Shown piece after piece: positions 48,543 through 57,791 of a stretch of 64,000 bases of DNA. A program made the translations under genes and the position numbers. The DNA is from CAYQQQ01 sp964420125 (GTDB lineage: Bacteria; Actinomycetota; Acidimicrobiia; Acidimicrobiales; Microtrichaceae), in contig CAYQQQ010000004.1 in NCBI GenBank assembly GCA_964420125.1, forward strand, positions 62,001 through 126,000, given 5' to 3'. The notes under the pieces were generated by a model, which saw only the letters and a list, made by a program, of their open reading frames with translations, did not search any database and was not told the origin of the DNA. Positions within the stretch are counted from its first letter, which is position 1. Each line of letters opens with the position of its first letter.

Positions 48543-49019
48543 GTGGACCGCAGCGCGAAGGCACCGAGGGTGAGCCGAAGAGCCGATGCCGTGCGGGCGG
48601 CGGCCCGCCTCGCCCGAGTCGCCGGCGCGGCGCTGGTCGGCGCCGAGCTCACCCTCGCCCAGTACCGGGTCCTGGTGTTCCTCGACCGGGGTGATCGCCC
48701 GGCGTCGGACGTGGCTGCACTCCTCGACGTCACCCCTTCGACGGTCACCTCCGTCGTCGACGGCCTGGTCGGCCGGGACCTCGTGCGCCGTGGCGCAGAC
48801 GCCAGCGACCGCCGCAGGGTGGTGCTGCAGCTGACCGACGAGGGCCGCCGGGTGCTGCGACAGGGCGATGAGCTCGTCGCCGAGCGGCTGGGCCGCCTGC
48901 TCGATCGTCTCGGGGACGACCAGGCCGAGGAGGTGCTGCGAGGACTCGAGCACCTCAACGGCGCCATGGAGATCGCACTGGAGGAGCGCTTCGGCCGACC
49001 GCCGGGATCAGCACCGTGA
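48543..49019 (+). CDS. MarR-family transcriptional regulator
   Basis: A 158-residue winged-helix regulator. The recognition helix lies in ALLDVTPSTVTSVVDGLVGRDLVRR (about 60-84), followed by the wing SDRRRVVLQLTDEGRRVL, both typical MarR blocks. It sits 30 bases ahead of a heterodimeric ABC exporter on the same strand, so it likely autoregulates and represses that operon until a ligand binds. A leaderless TAGGCT promoter overlaps the expected operator zone. The inducer is unknown. Confidence 0.9.
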   Translation: MDRSAKAPRVSRRADAVRAAARLARVAGAALVGAELTLAQYRVLVFLDRGDRPASDVAALLDVTPSTVTSVVDGLVGRDLVRRGADASDRRRVVLQLTDEGRRVLRQGDELVAERLGRLLDRLGDDQAEEVLRGLEHLNGAMEIALEERFGRPPGSAP

Positions 49020-49049
49020 GATCCACCCCGTCGTGAGCCCGCCGCCTCC

Positions 49050-50843
49050 ATGACCACCTCGATGGGGCTCCCGTCCGGGACGGCCGAGGTGAACCTCCCC
49101 CCGGCGGGCCGCGAGGCGCTCCGCCTGGGTTGGGTTCGCAGGATGTGGCCACTGCTGCGTCCCCACTCCGGCTCCCTCGTGGGTTCGAGCCTGCTGGCCG
49201 TGCTCACCCTGGTCCTGCAGGTCGCCGTACCCGCCCTGGTGGGGACGACCATCGACGCCGCCATCGCCGACGGTTCAGAGCCCCTGGGGCCGTTCCTGAC
49301 GGCGTTGGTGGCGATCGGGCTGGCCCGCGGCCTGCTCACCGCGCTCTACCGCTACGGCCTCTTCCGCATGGCCTACGGCGTGGAGGCCGACCTGCGCACC
49401 ACCCTGTACCGCCGCTACGTGCAGCTGTCGCACTCCTTCTACGACCGAACGCAGACCGGTCAGCTGATCAGCCGTGCCCAGGCCGACGTCCGGGCGGTCC
49501 AGATGTTCTTCACCGTCGCACCGCTCATCACGACGGCGCTGCTCGGATTCGGCCTGGCCTTCGCGGTGATGGCCAGCGCCAACGTCCTGCTGACGCTGCT
49601 GGCGATCGCTCCACTGCCCCTGGTGTACCTGGTGGGCCTCCGGCTGCGGAACCGGCTGTTCCCCTTGAGCTGGATCATCCAGGGTCGCCAGGCCGAGGTG
49701 GCGACGGTGACCGAGGAGTCCGTGGCCGGGGTTCGTGTGGTGCAGTCCTTCGCCGCCGAGCCCCAGCGCGTCGCCGCGATGGCGCTGGCCGCTCGACGGC
49801 TGCGATGGGCGAACGTTCGGCAGGGCACCGTGCGCGCTCGGATGGCGCCGCTGCTGGAGAACCTCCCTCGACTCGGTGCCCTGGCCGTGCTGGTCTACGG
49901 CGGATGGCTGGTGATCGAAGGGCGCCTGGAGATCGGCACCATCATCGAGTTCAACGCCTACCTCGTGATGCTGACGGTGCCGTTCCGCTTCCTCGGGTTC
50001 TTCCTGATCCTCGGACAACGTGCCCGCGCCAGCGCGGAGCGGATCTTCGAGGTGCTGGACGAGGTCCCGGAGGTCCTCGAAGACCCCGACGCGGTGGCGC
50101 TCCCCCATCCCCGCGGCGAGGTGGAGCTGGTGGGGGTGCGGTTCGGCTACGGCCAGGGGCCCGACGTGCTGCGAGGTGTGGATCTGCACGTCGAGGCCGG
50201 AGAGGTCGTCGCCCTGGTCGGCGCGACCGGGAGCGGGAAGTCGACCCTGGCCCGGCTCCTCGCCCGCTACTACGACGTACGCGACGGCGAGGTGCGCCTC
50301 GACGGGCACGACGTCCGGCGACTGGTGCTCGCGGAGCTCCGCCGGACGGTCGTGGTGGCGCCCGACGAGCCGTTCCTGTTCTCGTCGCCGTTGCGGGACA
50401 ACCTGGCCTTCGGCGCGCCCTCGGCATCGCCGTCCGACGTCGAGGACGTGGCACGGGCCGTCGACGCCCACGACTTCATCCTCGAGCTCGAGGGCGGCTA
50501 CGACACCGTGGTCGGCGAGCGGGGCTACACGTTGTCCGGAGGCCAGCGCCAACGGGTCGCACTGGCACGTGCGCTGCTGGTCGACCCGGCCGTGCTCGTG
50601 CTCGACGATGCCACCTCCGCCATCGACGTGGAGGTGGAGGCACGCATCCACGCCGCGCTGTCCCGGCGCCGACGTGATCGGACGACGATCCTGATCGCCC
50701 ACCGCCTGTCCACCATCGCGCTGGCGGATCGGGTGGTGTTCCTCGACGACGGCAGGGTGAGGGCGACGGGCAGCCACGCCGAGCTCCTCTCGACGGTCCC
50801 CGGCTACGCCCAGGTCTTCGCTCAGGAGGAACCGACGCGGTGA
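49050..50843 (+). CDS. ABC exporter half with degenerate ATP site
   Basis: 597 residues: six membrane segments in the first about 330, then an ATPase domain. Walker A is GATGSGKST (about 391-398) and signature LSGGQRQ is canonical. The Walker B sequence reads VLVLDDATS, with D519 followed by D520 where the catalytic glutamate belongs. The Q-loop glutamine is also replaced: D439 in APDEPFLF. Both changes mark this half as the non-hydrolysing partner of a heterodimer, as in TM287/288. It is coupled to the next gene by GTGA and preceded by MarR. Likely a drug or lipid exporter. Confidence 0.9.
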   Translation: MTTSMGLPSGTAEVNLPPAGREALRLGWVRRMWPLLRPHSGSLVGSSLLAVLTLVLQVAVPALVGTTIDAAIADGSEPLGPFLTALVAIGLARGLLTALYRYGLFRMAYGVEADLRTTLYRRYVQLSHSFYDRTQTGQLISRAQADVRAVQMFFTVAPLITTALLGFGLAFAVMASANVLLTLLAIAPLPLVYLVGLRLRNRLFPLSWIIQGRQAEVATVTEESVAGVRVVQSFAAEPQRVAAMALAARRLRWANVRQGTVRARMAPLLENLPRLGALAVLVYGGWLVIEGRLEIGTIIEFNAYLVMLTVPFRFLGFFLILGQRARASAERIFEVLDEVPEVLEDPDAVALPHPRGEVELVGVRFGYGQGPDVLRGVDLHVEAGEVVALVGATGSGKSTLARLLARYYDVRDGEVRLDGHDVRRLVLAELRRTVVVAPDEPFLFSSPLRDNLAFGAPSASPSDVEDVARAVDAHDFILELEGGYDTVVGERGYTLSGGQRQRVALARALLVDPAVLVLDDATSAIDVEVEARIHAALSRRRRDRTTILIAHRLSTIALADRVVFLDDGRVRATGSHAELLSTVPGYAQVFAQEEPTR

Positions 50844-52828
50844 GCTTCGCTCCACCTCCGGGTTCGCCCATGTTCGCGCCCGCAGCCAAGGGAGCGCCGT
50901 TCGCCGGCATCCCTCCCGAGCTGGCAGATCGTGCCCGTCGCGTCCTGGATCGAGAGCCGGAGCACCAGCCCGAGCCGCCAGCGTTCTCCCACCGGCGACC
51001 ACCCGAGCCTCGCTTCACCCTGCGGCACTTCCTGGCCCCCAGCGCCGGGGCGCTGGCGGTGGCGCTGGCGCTGGTCATGGCCGAGACCGTCACCTTGATC
51101 GCCGGACCTCTGCTGGTCGAGGCAGGCGTGGACCACGGGATCACCCCAGGGGACTTCCGGGCCCTGGTGGGCATCGGCGCGGTGTACCTGGGCGTCATCG
51201 TGGCCAACGCCCTGCTCGGCTGGATCCGGGGCTCCTGGACCGTCCGGGTGGGCGAGTCGCTCATGGAGCGCCTCCGACTTCGCGTCTTCACCCACCTCGA
51301 ACGGCTGTCGCTGAGCTACTTCGAACAGGAGAAGGCCGGGGTCGTTCTCACGCGGATGACCTCTGACGTGGAGAACCTCACCACCCTCTTCCAGGAGGGC
51401 CTCGTGCAGATGGCCGTCCAGGTGCTCACCGTGGTGACGGTCGCCGCCATCGTGCTGCGGGCCGACCTGCTGTTGGGGGGGATCATCCTCGGCGGCCTGC
51501 TGCCCACCCTCGTGCTCGCCACGTTGTGGTACCGCCGCCGATCGAGCGCGGCCTACGACGAGGTGCGAGACCGCGTCGCGGACGTCCTCTCCGACCTCAG
51601 CGAGACCCTCTCCGGCATCCGCACCGTGACCGCTCACGACCGCGCCGAGCGCAACGCGACGCACCACGAGGACCTGGTGGACACCTACCGCGGCGCCAAC
51701 CTGGTCACGGCCCGGCTCGGCGCCTGGTTCGGCTCCGTCGGCGACACGCTGGGCGTGTTGAGCCAGGTGGTGGTGCTGGGGGTGGGCGGCGTGTTGGTGC
51801 GCGACGGGCGCATGAGCCTCGGCACCCTGTTCGCGTTCCTCCTGTACCTCAACCTGCTGTTCGCCCCGGTGCAGCAGCTCGTCCAGCTCTACACCGTGTA
51901 CCAGCAGGGACGTGCATCGGTCGCCAAGCTCGCCGACCTCCTCGCCACGGAGCCGGACGTCGCAGAGGCCGCCGACGCCGTGGAGCTGCCCCGCATCGAG
52001 GGTCGCATCGAGCTGCGGGGCGTCCGCTTCGCGTACCGCGCCGGCCGGGATGGGGCCGATGTGGACTCCACCACCGGGCCGGGCACCGCGTCGCGGTTCG
52101 GCACCCCCGTGCTCGACGCCCTGGACCTGCAGGTCGACGCGGGCGAGACGCTGGCGATCGTGGGTCCCACGGGTGCCGGCAAGTCCACGGTCGCCAAGCT
52201 GGTGGCGCGCTTCTACGACCCCATCGAGGGCGCCGTGTGCCTCGACGGCGTCGACCTCCGCACCGTCACGCTCGACTCGCTGCGACGCCAGCTCGGCGTG
52301 GTGCCCCAGGAGCCGTTCCTGTTCCACGGCACGGTGCGCGACAACCTCCTCTTCGCCCGCCCTGACGCCGACGACGACGAGCTGCGCGATGCCTGCCGGG
52401 CGGTGGGGATCACCGAGCTGATCGACCGCCTGCCCGCTGGGCTGGACACACCCGTGCACGAGCGTGGGGTCTCGCTCTCGGCCGGCGAGCGCCAGCTGCT
52501 GAGCCTCGGTCGTGCCTTCCTGGCCCGCCCACGGGTGCTGATCCTCGACGAGGCGACCTCCAACCTCGACCCCGCCGCGGAGGCTCGGATCGAACGGGCC
52601 CTGGACGTGCTGCTGGAGGGCCGCACCGCGGTGGTGATCGCCCATCGCCTGGCCACCGCCCGGCGGGCCGATCGGATCGCCGTCATCGACCGGCCCTCCG
52701 ACGGCGGCGGGGCGAAGGTCCTGGAGCTCGGGACCCACGAAGCGCTGGTGCGCCTCGGCGGCCGCTACGCGTCGATGTACGCCACCTGGGAGCGACACCT
52801 CGGCGATTCCTCGAGCCGTCCTGGCTGA
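50840..52828 (+). CDS. ABC exporter half with catalytic ATP site
   Basis: 662 residues. A Pro-rich N-terminal tail of about 60 residues precedes six membrane segments and an ATPase domain. Walker A GPTGAGKST and Walker B VLILDEATS with E571 are canonical, and the Q-loop keeps glutamine (VPQEPFLF). Its signature loop reads LSAGERQ (546-552) instead of LSGGQ. That is the complement of its partner's changes: one site has good Walker motifs plus a good signature, the other is weak on both sides. GTGA overlap with the partner. The ATPase domain has an insert around 405-420 (GADVDSTTGPGTASR). Confidence 0.9.
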   Translation: MSFAPPPGSPMFAPAAKGAPFAGIPPELADRARRVLDREPEHQPEPPAFSHRRPPEPRFTLRHFLAPSAGALAVALALVMAETVTLIAGPLLVEAGVDHGITPGDFRALVGIGAVYLGVIVANALLGWIRGSWTVRVGESLMERLRLRVFTHLERLSLSYFEQEKAGVVLTRMTSDVENLTTLFQEGLVQMAVQVLTVVTVAAIVLRADLLLGGIILGGLLPTLVLATLWYRRRSSAAYDEVRDRVADVLSDLSETLSGIRTVTAHDRAERNATHHEDLVDTYRGANLVTARLGAWFGSVGDTLGVLSQVVVLGVGGVLVRDGRMSLGTLFAFLLYLNLLFAPVQQLVQLYTVYQQGRASVAKLADLLATEPDVAEAADAVELPRIEGRIELRGVRFAYRAGRDGADVDSTTGPGTASRFGTPVLDALDLQVDAGETLAIVGPTGAGKSTVAKLVARFYDPIEGAVCLDGVDLRTVTLDSLRRQLGVVPQEPFLFHGTVRDNLLFARPDADDDELRDACRAVGITELIDRLPAGLDTPVHERGVSLSAGERQLLSLGRAFLARPRVLILDEATSNLDPAAEARIERALDVLLEGRTAVVIAHRLATARRADRIAVIDRPSDGGGAKVLELGTHEALVRLGGRYASMYATWERHLGDSSSRPG

Positions 52829-52894
52829 GCACCGGCGTCGGCAGCGCAGGAACCGGCGATGCCCGGCCCGACGGCACCGAGTTCAATGGTGACG

Positions 52895-53686
52895 ATGGCC
52901 GTGCTCGACCTGCAGGGGGTGACCTACCGCCGCGACGGTCGCGCCATCCTGCGCGACGTGAGCTGGACCGTCGAAGCCGGCCACCACTGGGTGGTCCTCG
53001 GGCCCAACGGCTGCGGCAAGACCACCTTGGCCCGCATCGCAGCTCTCTACGAGCACCCCACCGAGGGCTCCGTGGAGGTGGCAGGGGCGCGCTTCGGCAG
53101 CGTCGACGTCCGTCGCCACCGACAGCGCGTCGCCCTGGTGAGCTCGGCCATGTCCGACATGATCCGCCCTGGCCTCCCGGCCGTGGACGTGGTGATGTGT
53201 GCCCGCTTCGCGGCGTTGGAGCCCTGGTGGCACGACTACACCGACGCCGACCGGCGCCGGGCGCGCCGGCTCCTGGGCGACCAGGGCGTCGGCGAGCTGG
53301 CAGAGCGTCCCTTCAGCACCCTGTCCAGCGGCGAGCGCCAGCGCACGCTGCTGGCGCGCGCCCTGATGGGAGATCCGGCCCTCGTGCTGCTGGACGAGCC
53401 CAACGCCGGGCTCGACCTCGGCGGCAGGGAGTCCCTGGTGGACCGCCTCTCCCGCCTCGCCCGCAGGCCCGAGGCGCCGCCGATGGTGCTCGTCTCCCAC
53501 CACGTGGAGGAGATCCCACCGGCGTTCACCCATCTGCTCGCGTTGGGTGGTGGTGAGGTGCTCGCTGCCGGTCCACTCCCCGACACGCTCACCGCCGACC
53601 TGCTCACCACCTGCTTCGGAGTGCCCGTGGAGCTGGTCGTCCACGACGGCGCCGGCGGCCGCCGGTACTCGGTCCGTCGCGCCTGA
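52895..53686 (+). CDS. stand-alone ABC ATPase (ModF/YlmA-like)
   Basis: 263 residues of ABC ATPase. Walker A GPNGCGKTT, signature LSSGERQR and Walker B LVLLDEPNAGLD are complete, and a VSHHVEEIPPAFTH switch block follows. No permease gene is adjacent, which fits YlmA/ModF-like single ATPases. The ATG at 52895 is preferred because the ATPase fold begins at once (AVLDLQGVTYRR); an upstream ATG at 52859 would add a Pro/Ser-rich leader. It follows the exporter by about 65 bases and may share its transcript. It could in principle energise an orphan permease elsewhere. Confidence 0.8.
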   Translation: MAVLDLQGVTYRRDGRAILRDVSWTVEAGHHWVVLGPNGCGKTTLARIAALYEHPTEGSVEVAGARFGSVDVRRHRQRVALVSSAMSDMIRPGLPAVDVVMCARFAALEPWWHDYTDADRRRARRLLGDQGVGELAERPFSTLSSGERQRTLLARALMGDPALVLLDEPNAGLDLGGRESLVDRLSRLARRPEAPPMVLVSHHVEEIPPAFTHLLALGGGEVLAAGPLPDTLTADLLTTCFGVPVELVVHDGAGGRRYSVRRA

Positions 53687-53706
53687 GCGACGGCACGCAG
53701 GAGCGC

Positions 53707-55830
53707 TCAACCGTGCTCGTCTGCAAGGTGCTCGAGCAGCACCAGGCTCCGAGGCGCCACCTCGACGACCTCTCCGGCGCGGTGCTCCACGGGGCCACCG
53801 GGCTCTCCCGAGTCGCTCGCCGTGTCGATGCGACGCCGCCATCGCCGCCCCCAGAGCGCGTCGGGCAGCCGGGTGGCCATCAGCGCGTCCTCGGCGTTGA
53901 TGGCCATCACGACGGTGGTGCCGCGCACCTGCTCCCCCCGGGGTCCACGCTCCTCGAGCTCACCGTTGAGCCACACCACGACCTGCCGCAGGTGGTCCCC
54001 CCAGTGCTCCCAACCCATCCTCTCTCCCTCGGGGGTGAACCAGGCGGCGTCCGGCAGGCCGGTCACGTCGGGCAGGCCGGTCAGGAACCTCGACCGGCGC
54101 AGGACCGGGTTGTCCCGCCGACAGGTGATCAGCCGTCGGCACAGCTCGAGGAACCGGGTGTCGGTCCGATCCCAGTCGAGCCAGCTGATCTCGTCGTCCT
54201 GGGCGTAGGCGTTGTTGTTGCCCTGCTGGGTGCGACCGATCTCGTCGCCGGCGAGCAGCATCGGCACCCCCTGGCTGAACAGGAGCGTCGCCATCAGGTT
54301 GCGCCGTTGACGATCCCGAAGGGCCACCACCTCCGGGTCGTCGCTCGGACCCTCCACCCCGCAGTTCCAGGAGCGGTTGTCGTCGCTGCCGTCCTCGTTG
54401 TGCTCCCCGTTGGCCTCGTTGTGCTTGTGCTCGTAGCTGACCAGGTCGGCCAACGTGAAGCCGTCGTGGGCGGTCACGAAGTTGATCGAGGCGTGCGGAC
54501 GCCGACCGTCGTCCTCGTAGAGGTCGGAGGACCCGGTCAGCCGTGAGGCGAACTCCCCCATCACCCCCGGACGCCCGCGCCACAGGTCGCGGACCGTGTC
54601 GCGGTACTTGCCGTTCCACTCGGACCACAACGGCGGGAAGTTCCCCACCTGGTAGCCGCCCTCGCCGACGTCCCAGGGCTCGGCGATGAGCTTCACCCGG
54701 CTGATGCTGGGATCCTGTTGGATCAGGTCGAAGAACGACGACAGCCGATCCACGTCGTGCAGCTCGCGGGCCAGCGTGGCGGCCAGGTCGAAGCGGAAGC
54801 CGTCGACGTGCATCTCCTCCACCCAGTAGCGGAGGCTGTCCATGATCAGCTGCAGCACGTGCGGGTGGCGCATGTTGAGGCTGTTGCCCGTGCCGGTGTA
54901 GTCGACGTACACGGCCGGATCGTCGGGGTCGAGGCGGTAGTACGCCGCGTTGTCGAGCCCCTTGAAGGCCAGCACGGGGCCGCTGGCGTCGCCCTCCGCA
55001 GTGTGGTTGTACACGACGTCGAGGATCACCTCGATGCCCGCTTCGTGGAGGGTCTTGACCATCACCTTGAACTCGCGCACCTGGGCGCCGTCGTCCCCTC
55101 CCAGCGCGTAGGGCCCATGGGGGGCGAAGAACCCGATGGAGTTGTACCCCCAGTAGTTCCGCAGGCCGGCCTCCACGAGCCTTCGATCGTGCACGAAGTG
55201 GTGCACGGGCATGAGCTCGATCGCGCTGACGCCCAGCGCGTGGAGGTGCTCCAGGACCGGCGGTGCGCACATGCCCAGGTAGGTTCCCCGCAGCTCCTCG
55301 GCCACCTCGGGATGACGCATGGTGTAGCCGCGGACGTGGGCCTCGTAGAGGACGGACTCGTGCCACGAGGTGCCCGGCCGGCGATCGTCACCCCAGTCGA
55401 ACCAGGGGTTCACCACCACCGATCGGGGCACGTAGGGGGCCGAGTCGATCTCGTTGCCGGAGTCGAGCGCGTCCACGCACCCGGGAGCCGACCAGTCCAC
55501 GCTCCCACCGATGGCCCGTGCGTAGGGGTCGAGGAGCAGCTTCGAGGGGTGCTGCAGGTCGCTCGCACGCCGGCGCGGGCCGTGCACCCGGAACCCGTAC
55601 TGCATCCCGGGGCCGATCTCCGGGAAGTAGCCGTGCCAGACGTAGCCGATGCACTCGGGCAGCGCGATCCGCACCTCCTCGCCGCCGGGCCCATCGGGGA
55701 ACAGGCACAGCTCCACCTCCTCGGCCACCTCGGAGAACACTGCGACGTTCGTGCCCGCGCCGTCCCAGTTCGCTCCCAGGGGATACGGCGCGCCTGGCCA
55801 GACCCGCCACCCCGTCCCGCGTCGGCTCAC
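53707..55830 (-). CDS. glgX: glycogen debranching enzyme GlgX
   Basis: A 707-residue GH13 isoamylase-type enzyme that cuts alpha-1,6 branches of phosphorylase-trimmed glycogen. An N-terminal CBM48 domain starts at PLGANWDGAGTNVAVFSE. The catalytic barrel holds DVVYNHTAEG, DGFRFDLAATLA with the nucleophile Asp, KLIAEPWDVG with the acid Glu, and TAHDGFTLADLVSY. The GTG at 55830 overlaps the SRPBCC stop (GTGA). No other glycogen genes are close. The end of the gene lies 20 bases from the convergent ABC ATPase stop. Confidence 0.93.
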   Translation of the reverse strand: MSRRGTGWRVWPGAPYPLGANWDGAGTNVAVFSEVAEEVELCLFPDGPGGEEVRIALPECIGYVWHGYFPEIGPGMQYGFRVHGPRRRASDLQHPSKLLLDPYARAIGGSVDWSAPGCVDALDSGNEIDSAPYVPRSVVVNPWFDWGDDRRPGTSWHESVLYEAHVRGYTMRHPEVAEELRGTYLGMCAPPVLEHLHALGVSAIELMPVHHFVHDRRLVEAGLRNYWGYNSIGFFAPHGPYALGGDDGAQVREFKVMVKTLHEAGIEVILDVVYNHTAEGDASGPVLAFKGLDNAAYYRLDPDDPAVYVDYTGTGNSLNMRHPHVLQLIMDSLRYWVEEMHVDGFRFDLAATLARELHDVDRLSSFFDLIQQDPSISRVKLIAEPWDVGEGGYQVGNFPPLWSEWNGKYRDTVRDLWRGRPGVMGEFASRLTGSSDLYEDDGRRPHASINFVTAHDGFTLADLVSYEHKHNEANGEHNEDGSDDNRSWNCGVEGPSDDPEVVALRDRQRRNLMATLLFSQGVPMLLAGDEIGRTQQGNNNAYAQDDEISWLDWDRTDTRFLELCRRLITCRRDNPVLRRSRFLTGLPDVTGLPDAAWFTPEGERMGWEHWGDHLRQVVVWLNGELEERGPRGEQVRGTTVVMAINAEDALMATRLPDALWGRRWRRRIDTASDSGEPGGPVEHRAGEVVEVAPRSLVLLEHLADEHG

Positions 55831-56270
55831 GCTTCCCCCAGCAGGGCCAGCAGGCGGGGTTTGGACCGGGCGATCTCCTCGGTGAGGAGGCGATCGAGCA
55901 TGGGCACCCACAGCCCACCCCCGTAGTGGAGCTGCATCCGCAGCCGGCTGGCGGCGCCGCGGGGTGTGACCTGGGCGCTCAGGGTCCAGCGGCTGTGAGA
56001 GCGGCCGTCGAGCTCGCGACGGGTGAACTCCACCCGGGCAGGGGGCTCGTGCACCTCGCGCACCATCCGCAGGCGCTTCGATCGGCGGAAGGGGCCCAGC
56101 TGGCCACGGAGGTCGACCGACCAGGCGGGGCCGGGATCTCCGGGTGCCGGGTCCGTCGGTTCGACGCGCCCGACGATCTCCAGCCAGCGGGGGTAGTCCT
56201 CGAGCCGCTCGATCGCCGCGAAGAGCGTCGCGTCGTCCACAGGAGCGTCGAGGTCGGCCTGCACGTCCAC
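55827..56270 (-). CDS. SRPBCC (START-like) lipid/polyketide-binding fold protein
   Basis: A 147-residue protein with the polyketide-cyclase/START-like pattern: an N-terminal ADLDAPVDDATLFAAIERLEDYPRWLEI helix region (about 4-31), a middle strand set, and a C-terminal long helix ending LLTEEIARSKPRLL. Such proteins bind hydrophobic ligands. GTG codons at 56270 and 56264 are both possible; the second has GGAG at better spacing. It is coupled by GTGA to glgX, an odd pairing with no clear pathway link. Earlier in-frame codons lack conservation. Confidence 0.75.
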   Translation of the reverse strand: MDVQADLDAPVDDATLFAAIERLEDYPRWLEIVGRVEPTDPAPGDPGPAWSVDLRGQLGPFRRSKRLRMVREVHEPPARVEFTRRELDGRSHSRWTLSAQVTPRGAASRLRMQLHYGGGLWVPMLDRLLTEEIARSKPRLLALLGEA

Positions 56271-56331
56271 GTCTCCATTGTCGCCCGACGACGAGGGGCG
56301 GCGCGCACCTGGGCTGCGGAACCGGCGCGCC

Positions 56332-57783
56332 TCAGGGGCCAGGGGAGGTGCCGGGGGCACCGGCGACGCTCAAGGGGTCCGGCACCGTCGTGGTCGGAGC
56401 CGTCGGTGCAGGCGCCAGCGCGCCGAGAGGATCCGTCGTCGCCGCAGGAGCGCTCGTCGGCGGTGGAGCGCTCACGATCTGGACCATCGGCTTGGTGCCG
56501 TAGGTCGCCTTGAGCAGCGGGTAGGGGTTCACGGCGTCGCCGCCGTTGGGGTGGACCTCGAAGTGCAGGTGGGGTGGTGTGCCTCGGGCGTTGCCCGTGT
56601 CGCCCACGTAGCCCACCACGTCCCCGGCGTTCACCCGCATGCCGTCGTGGATCCCGGCGGCGAAGGCGACGAGGTGGGCGTAGTAGTACTCGGTGCCCGA
56701 ATCGCCCTTGACCCACAGCTTGTTGCCCCCGAGGCTGGCCACCCCGATCCGCTGGAGCTCGCCGCTCTCGGCGGCCACGAGCGGCGTTCCCCTCGGGGCG
56801 AAGATGTCGGTGCCCTGATGCCAGTGCGCCGACGCCGTGCCGGTCATCCGTGGGTAGCCCCAGGAGTCGATGAACTCCACCTCGCCCTGGACCGGGAACA
56901 CGAAACCCTTCACGTACACCTGGGAGCCGCTCTGGTAGGCGACCAGCGCCTGTGCGGTCTCGGCGGCGTCGGTGATCGTGGCCGTGATCAGCTGCTCGAG
57001 GTCGACCAGGTGGTCCTCGGCGGTGGCGAGCTCGCTCGAGACCCGCTGCTGCTCGGCATCCAGCGAGGCCTTGGCCACCTCGTAGCGCTCGACGACCTCC
57101 TCGTCGGTCTCCACCACGCTGTCCAGCAGCTCGCGGGCCACTCCCAGCTGCACCGGATCCGAGGTCCGCACGAGGGTGAGCTTCTCCTGGGAGCTGCCGC
57201 TGATGAACGCCTCGACGGTGTGATCCTTGAGCTGTCGCTCGGCTGCGGCCGCCTCGGCGACGTTGCGCTGCGCCTGGCGGCCCATGGCGTCCAGCCGCGA
57301 TCGCAGGTCGTCCACCGCGATCTGCTGCTCGATGAAGTCCACCTGGAGCTCGCCGAGGGCCACCTTGGCCGACTCGAGCTCGGCGGAGATCTCCATCACC
57401 ATCGCCGCCAGCACCTGGTTGGTGCCCGGATCGAAGATCGCCTGCGCCACCGGGATCTCCCCACCGTCATCGGGAGAGGGGTCGAGCAGGATCGGAGCCC
57501 GGGGATCGCCCAGGAGCTCCGGTGGGATGCTGGGCGCCGGCAACGAGGGGTCGGCCGCCGACGGCACCGTCGTCGTGGTGGTCGATTCCGGCGGCGTCGT
57601 GGCAGGGGGCGGCGTCGTCGTGGTCGTGCCGTCCTCAGGGATGGTGGTGGGCACCGCGGTGGTGGAGGTGGTCGCGCCGGGAGGCGCCGTGCTCGACGGC
57701 ACCTCCTGCGCGCCGACCAGCGGCACCGCGACCATGCTCATGAGCGTTGCGGCGGCCGCAACGGCCAGCCTGCGTCCAGTCAA
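56332..57783 (-). CDS. secreted M23 peptidase with coiled coil
   Basis: 483 residues. A signal peptide (about 1-25, ending AVPLVGAQ) is followed by a Thr/Pro-rich linker, a long coiled coil (about 120-280), and a C-terminal LytM/M23 domain with the zinc motifs HQGTD (H-x3-D) and HLHFEV (H-x-H). A second low-complexity Ala/Pro/Thr tail ends the protein. It probably cleaves peptidoglycan peptides and is comparable to EnvC-like hydrolases. The start is a TTG at 57783, because AGGGG lies just before it and the signal peptide starts there; upstream codons are not start-like. It lies eight bases after thiP. Confidence 0.85.
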   Translation of the reverse strand: MTGRRLAVAAAATLMSMVAVPLVGAQEVPSSTAPPGATTSTTAVPTTIPEDGTTTTTPPPATTPPESTTTTTVPSAADPSLPAPSIPPELLGDPRAPILLDPSPDDGGEIPVAQAIFDPGTNQVLAAMVMEISAELESAKVALGELQVDFIEQQIAVDDLRSRLDAMGRQAQRNVAEAAAAERQLKDHTVEAFISGSSQEKLTLVRTSDPVQLGVARELLDSVVETDEEVVERYEVAKASLDAEQQRVSSELATAEDHLVDLEQLITATITDAAETAQALVAYQSGSQVYVKGFVFPVQGEVEFIDSWGYPRMTGTASAHWHQGTDIFAPRGTPLVAAESGELQRIGVASLGGNKLWVKGDSGTEYYYAHLVAFAAGIHDGMRVNAGDVVGYVGDTGNARGTPPHLHFEVHPNGGDAVNPYPLLKATYGTKPMVQIVSAPPPTSAPAATTDPLGALAPAPTAPTTTVPDPLSVAGAPGTSPGP

Positions 57784-57791
57784 CCTGACCC

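Noticed and set aside
50822..52798. Long minus-strand frame opposite the second ABC exporter gene
   Set aside because: It is a shadow of GC-rich coding DNA: His/Val/Gly-rich with no domain, while the plus strand has a complete ABC exporter.
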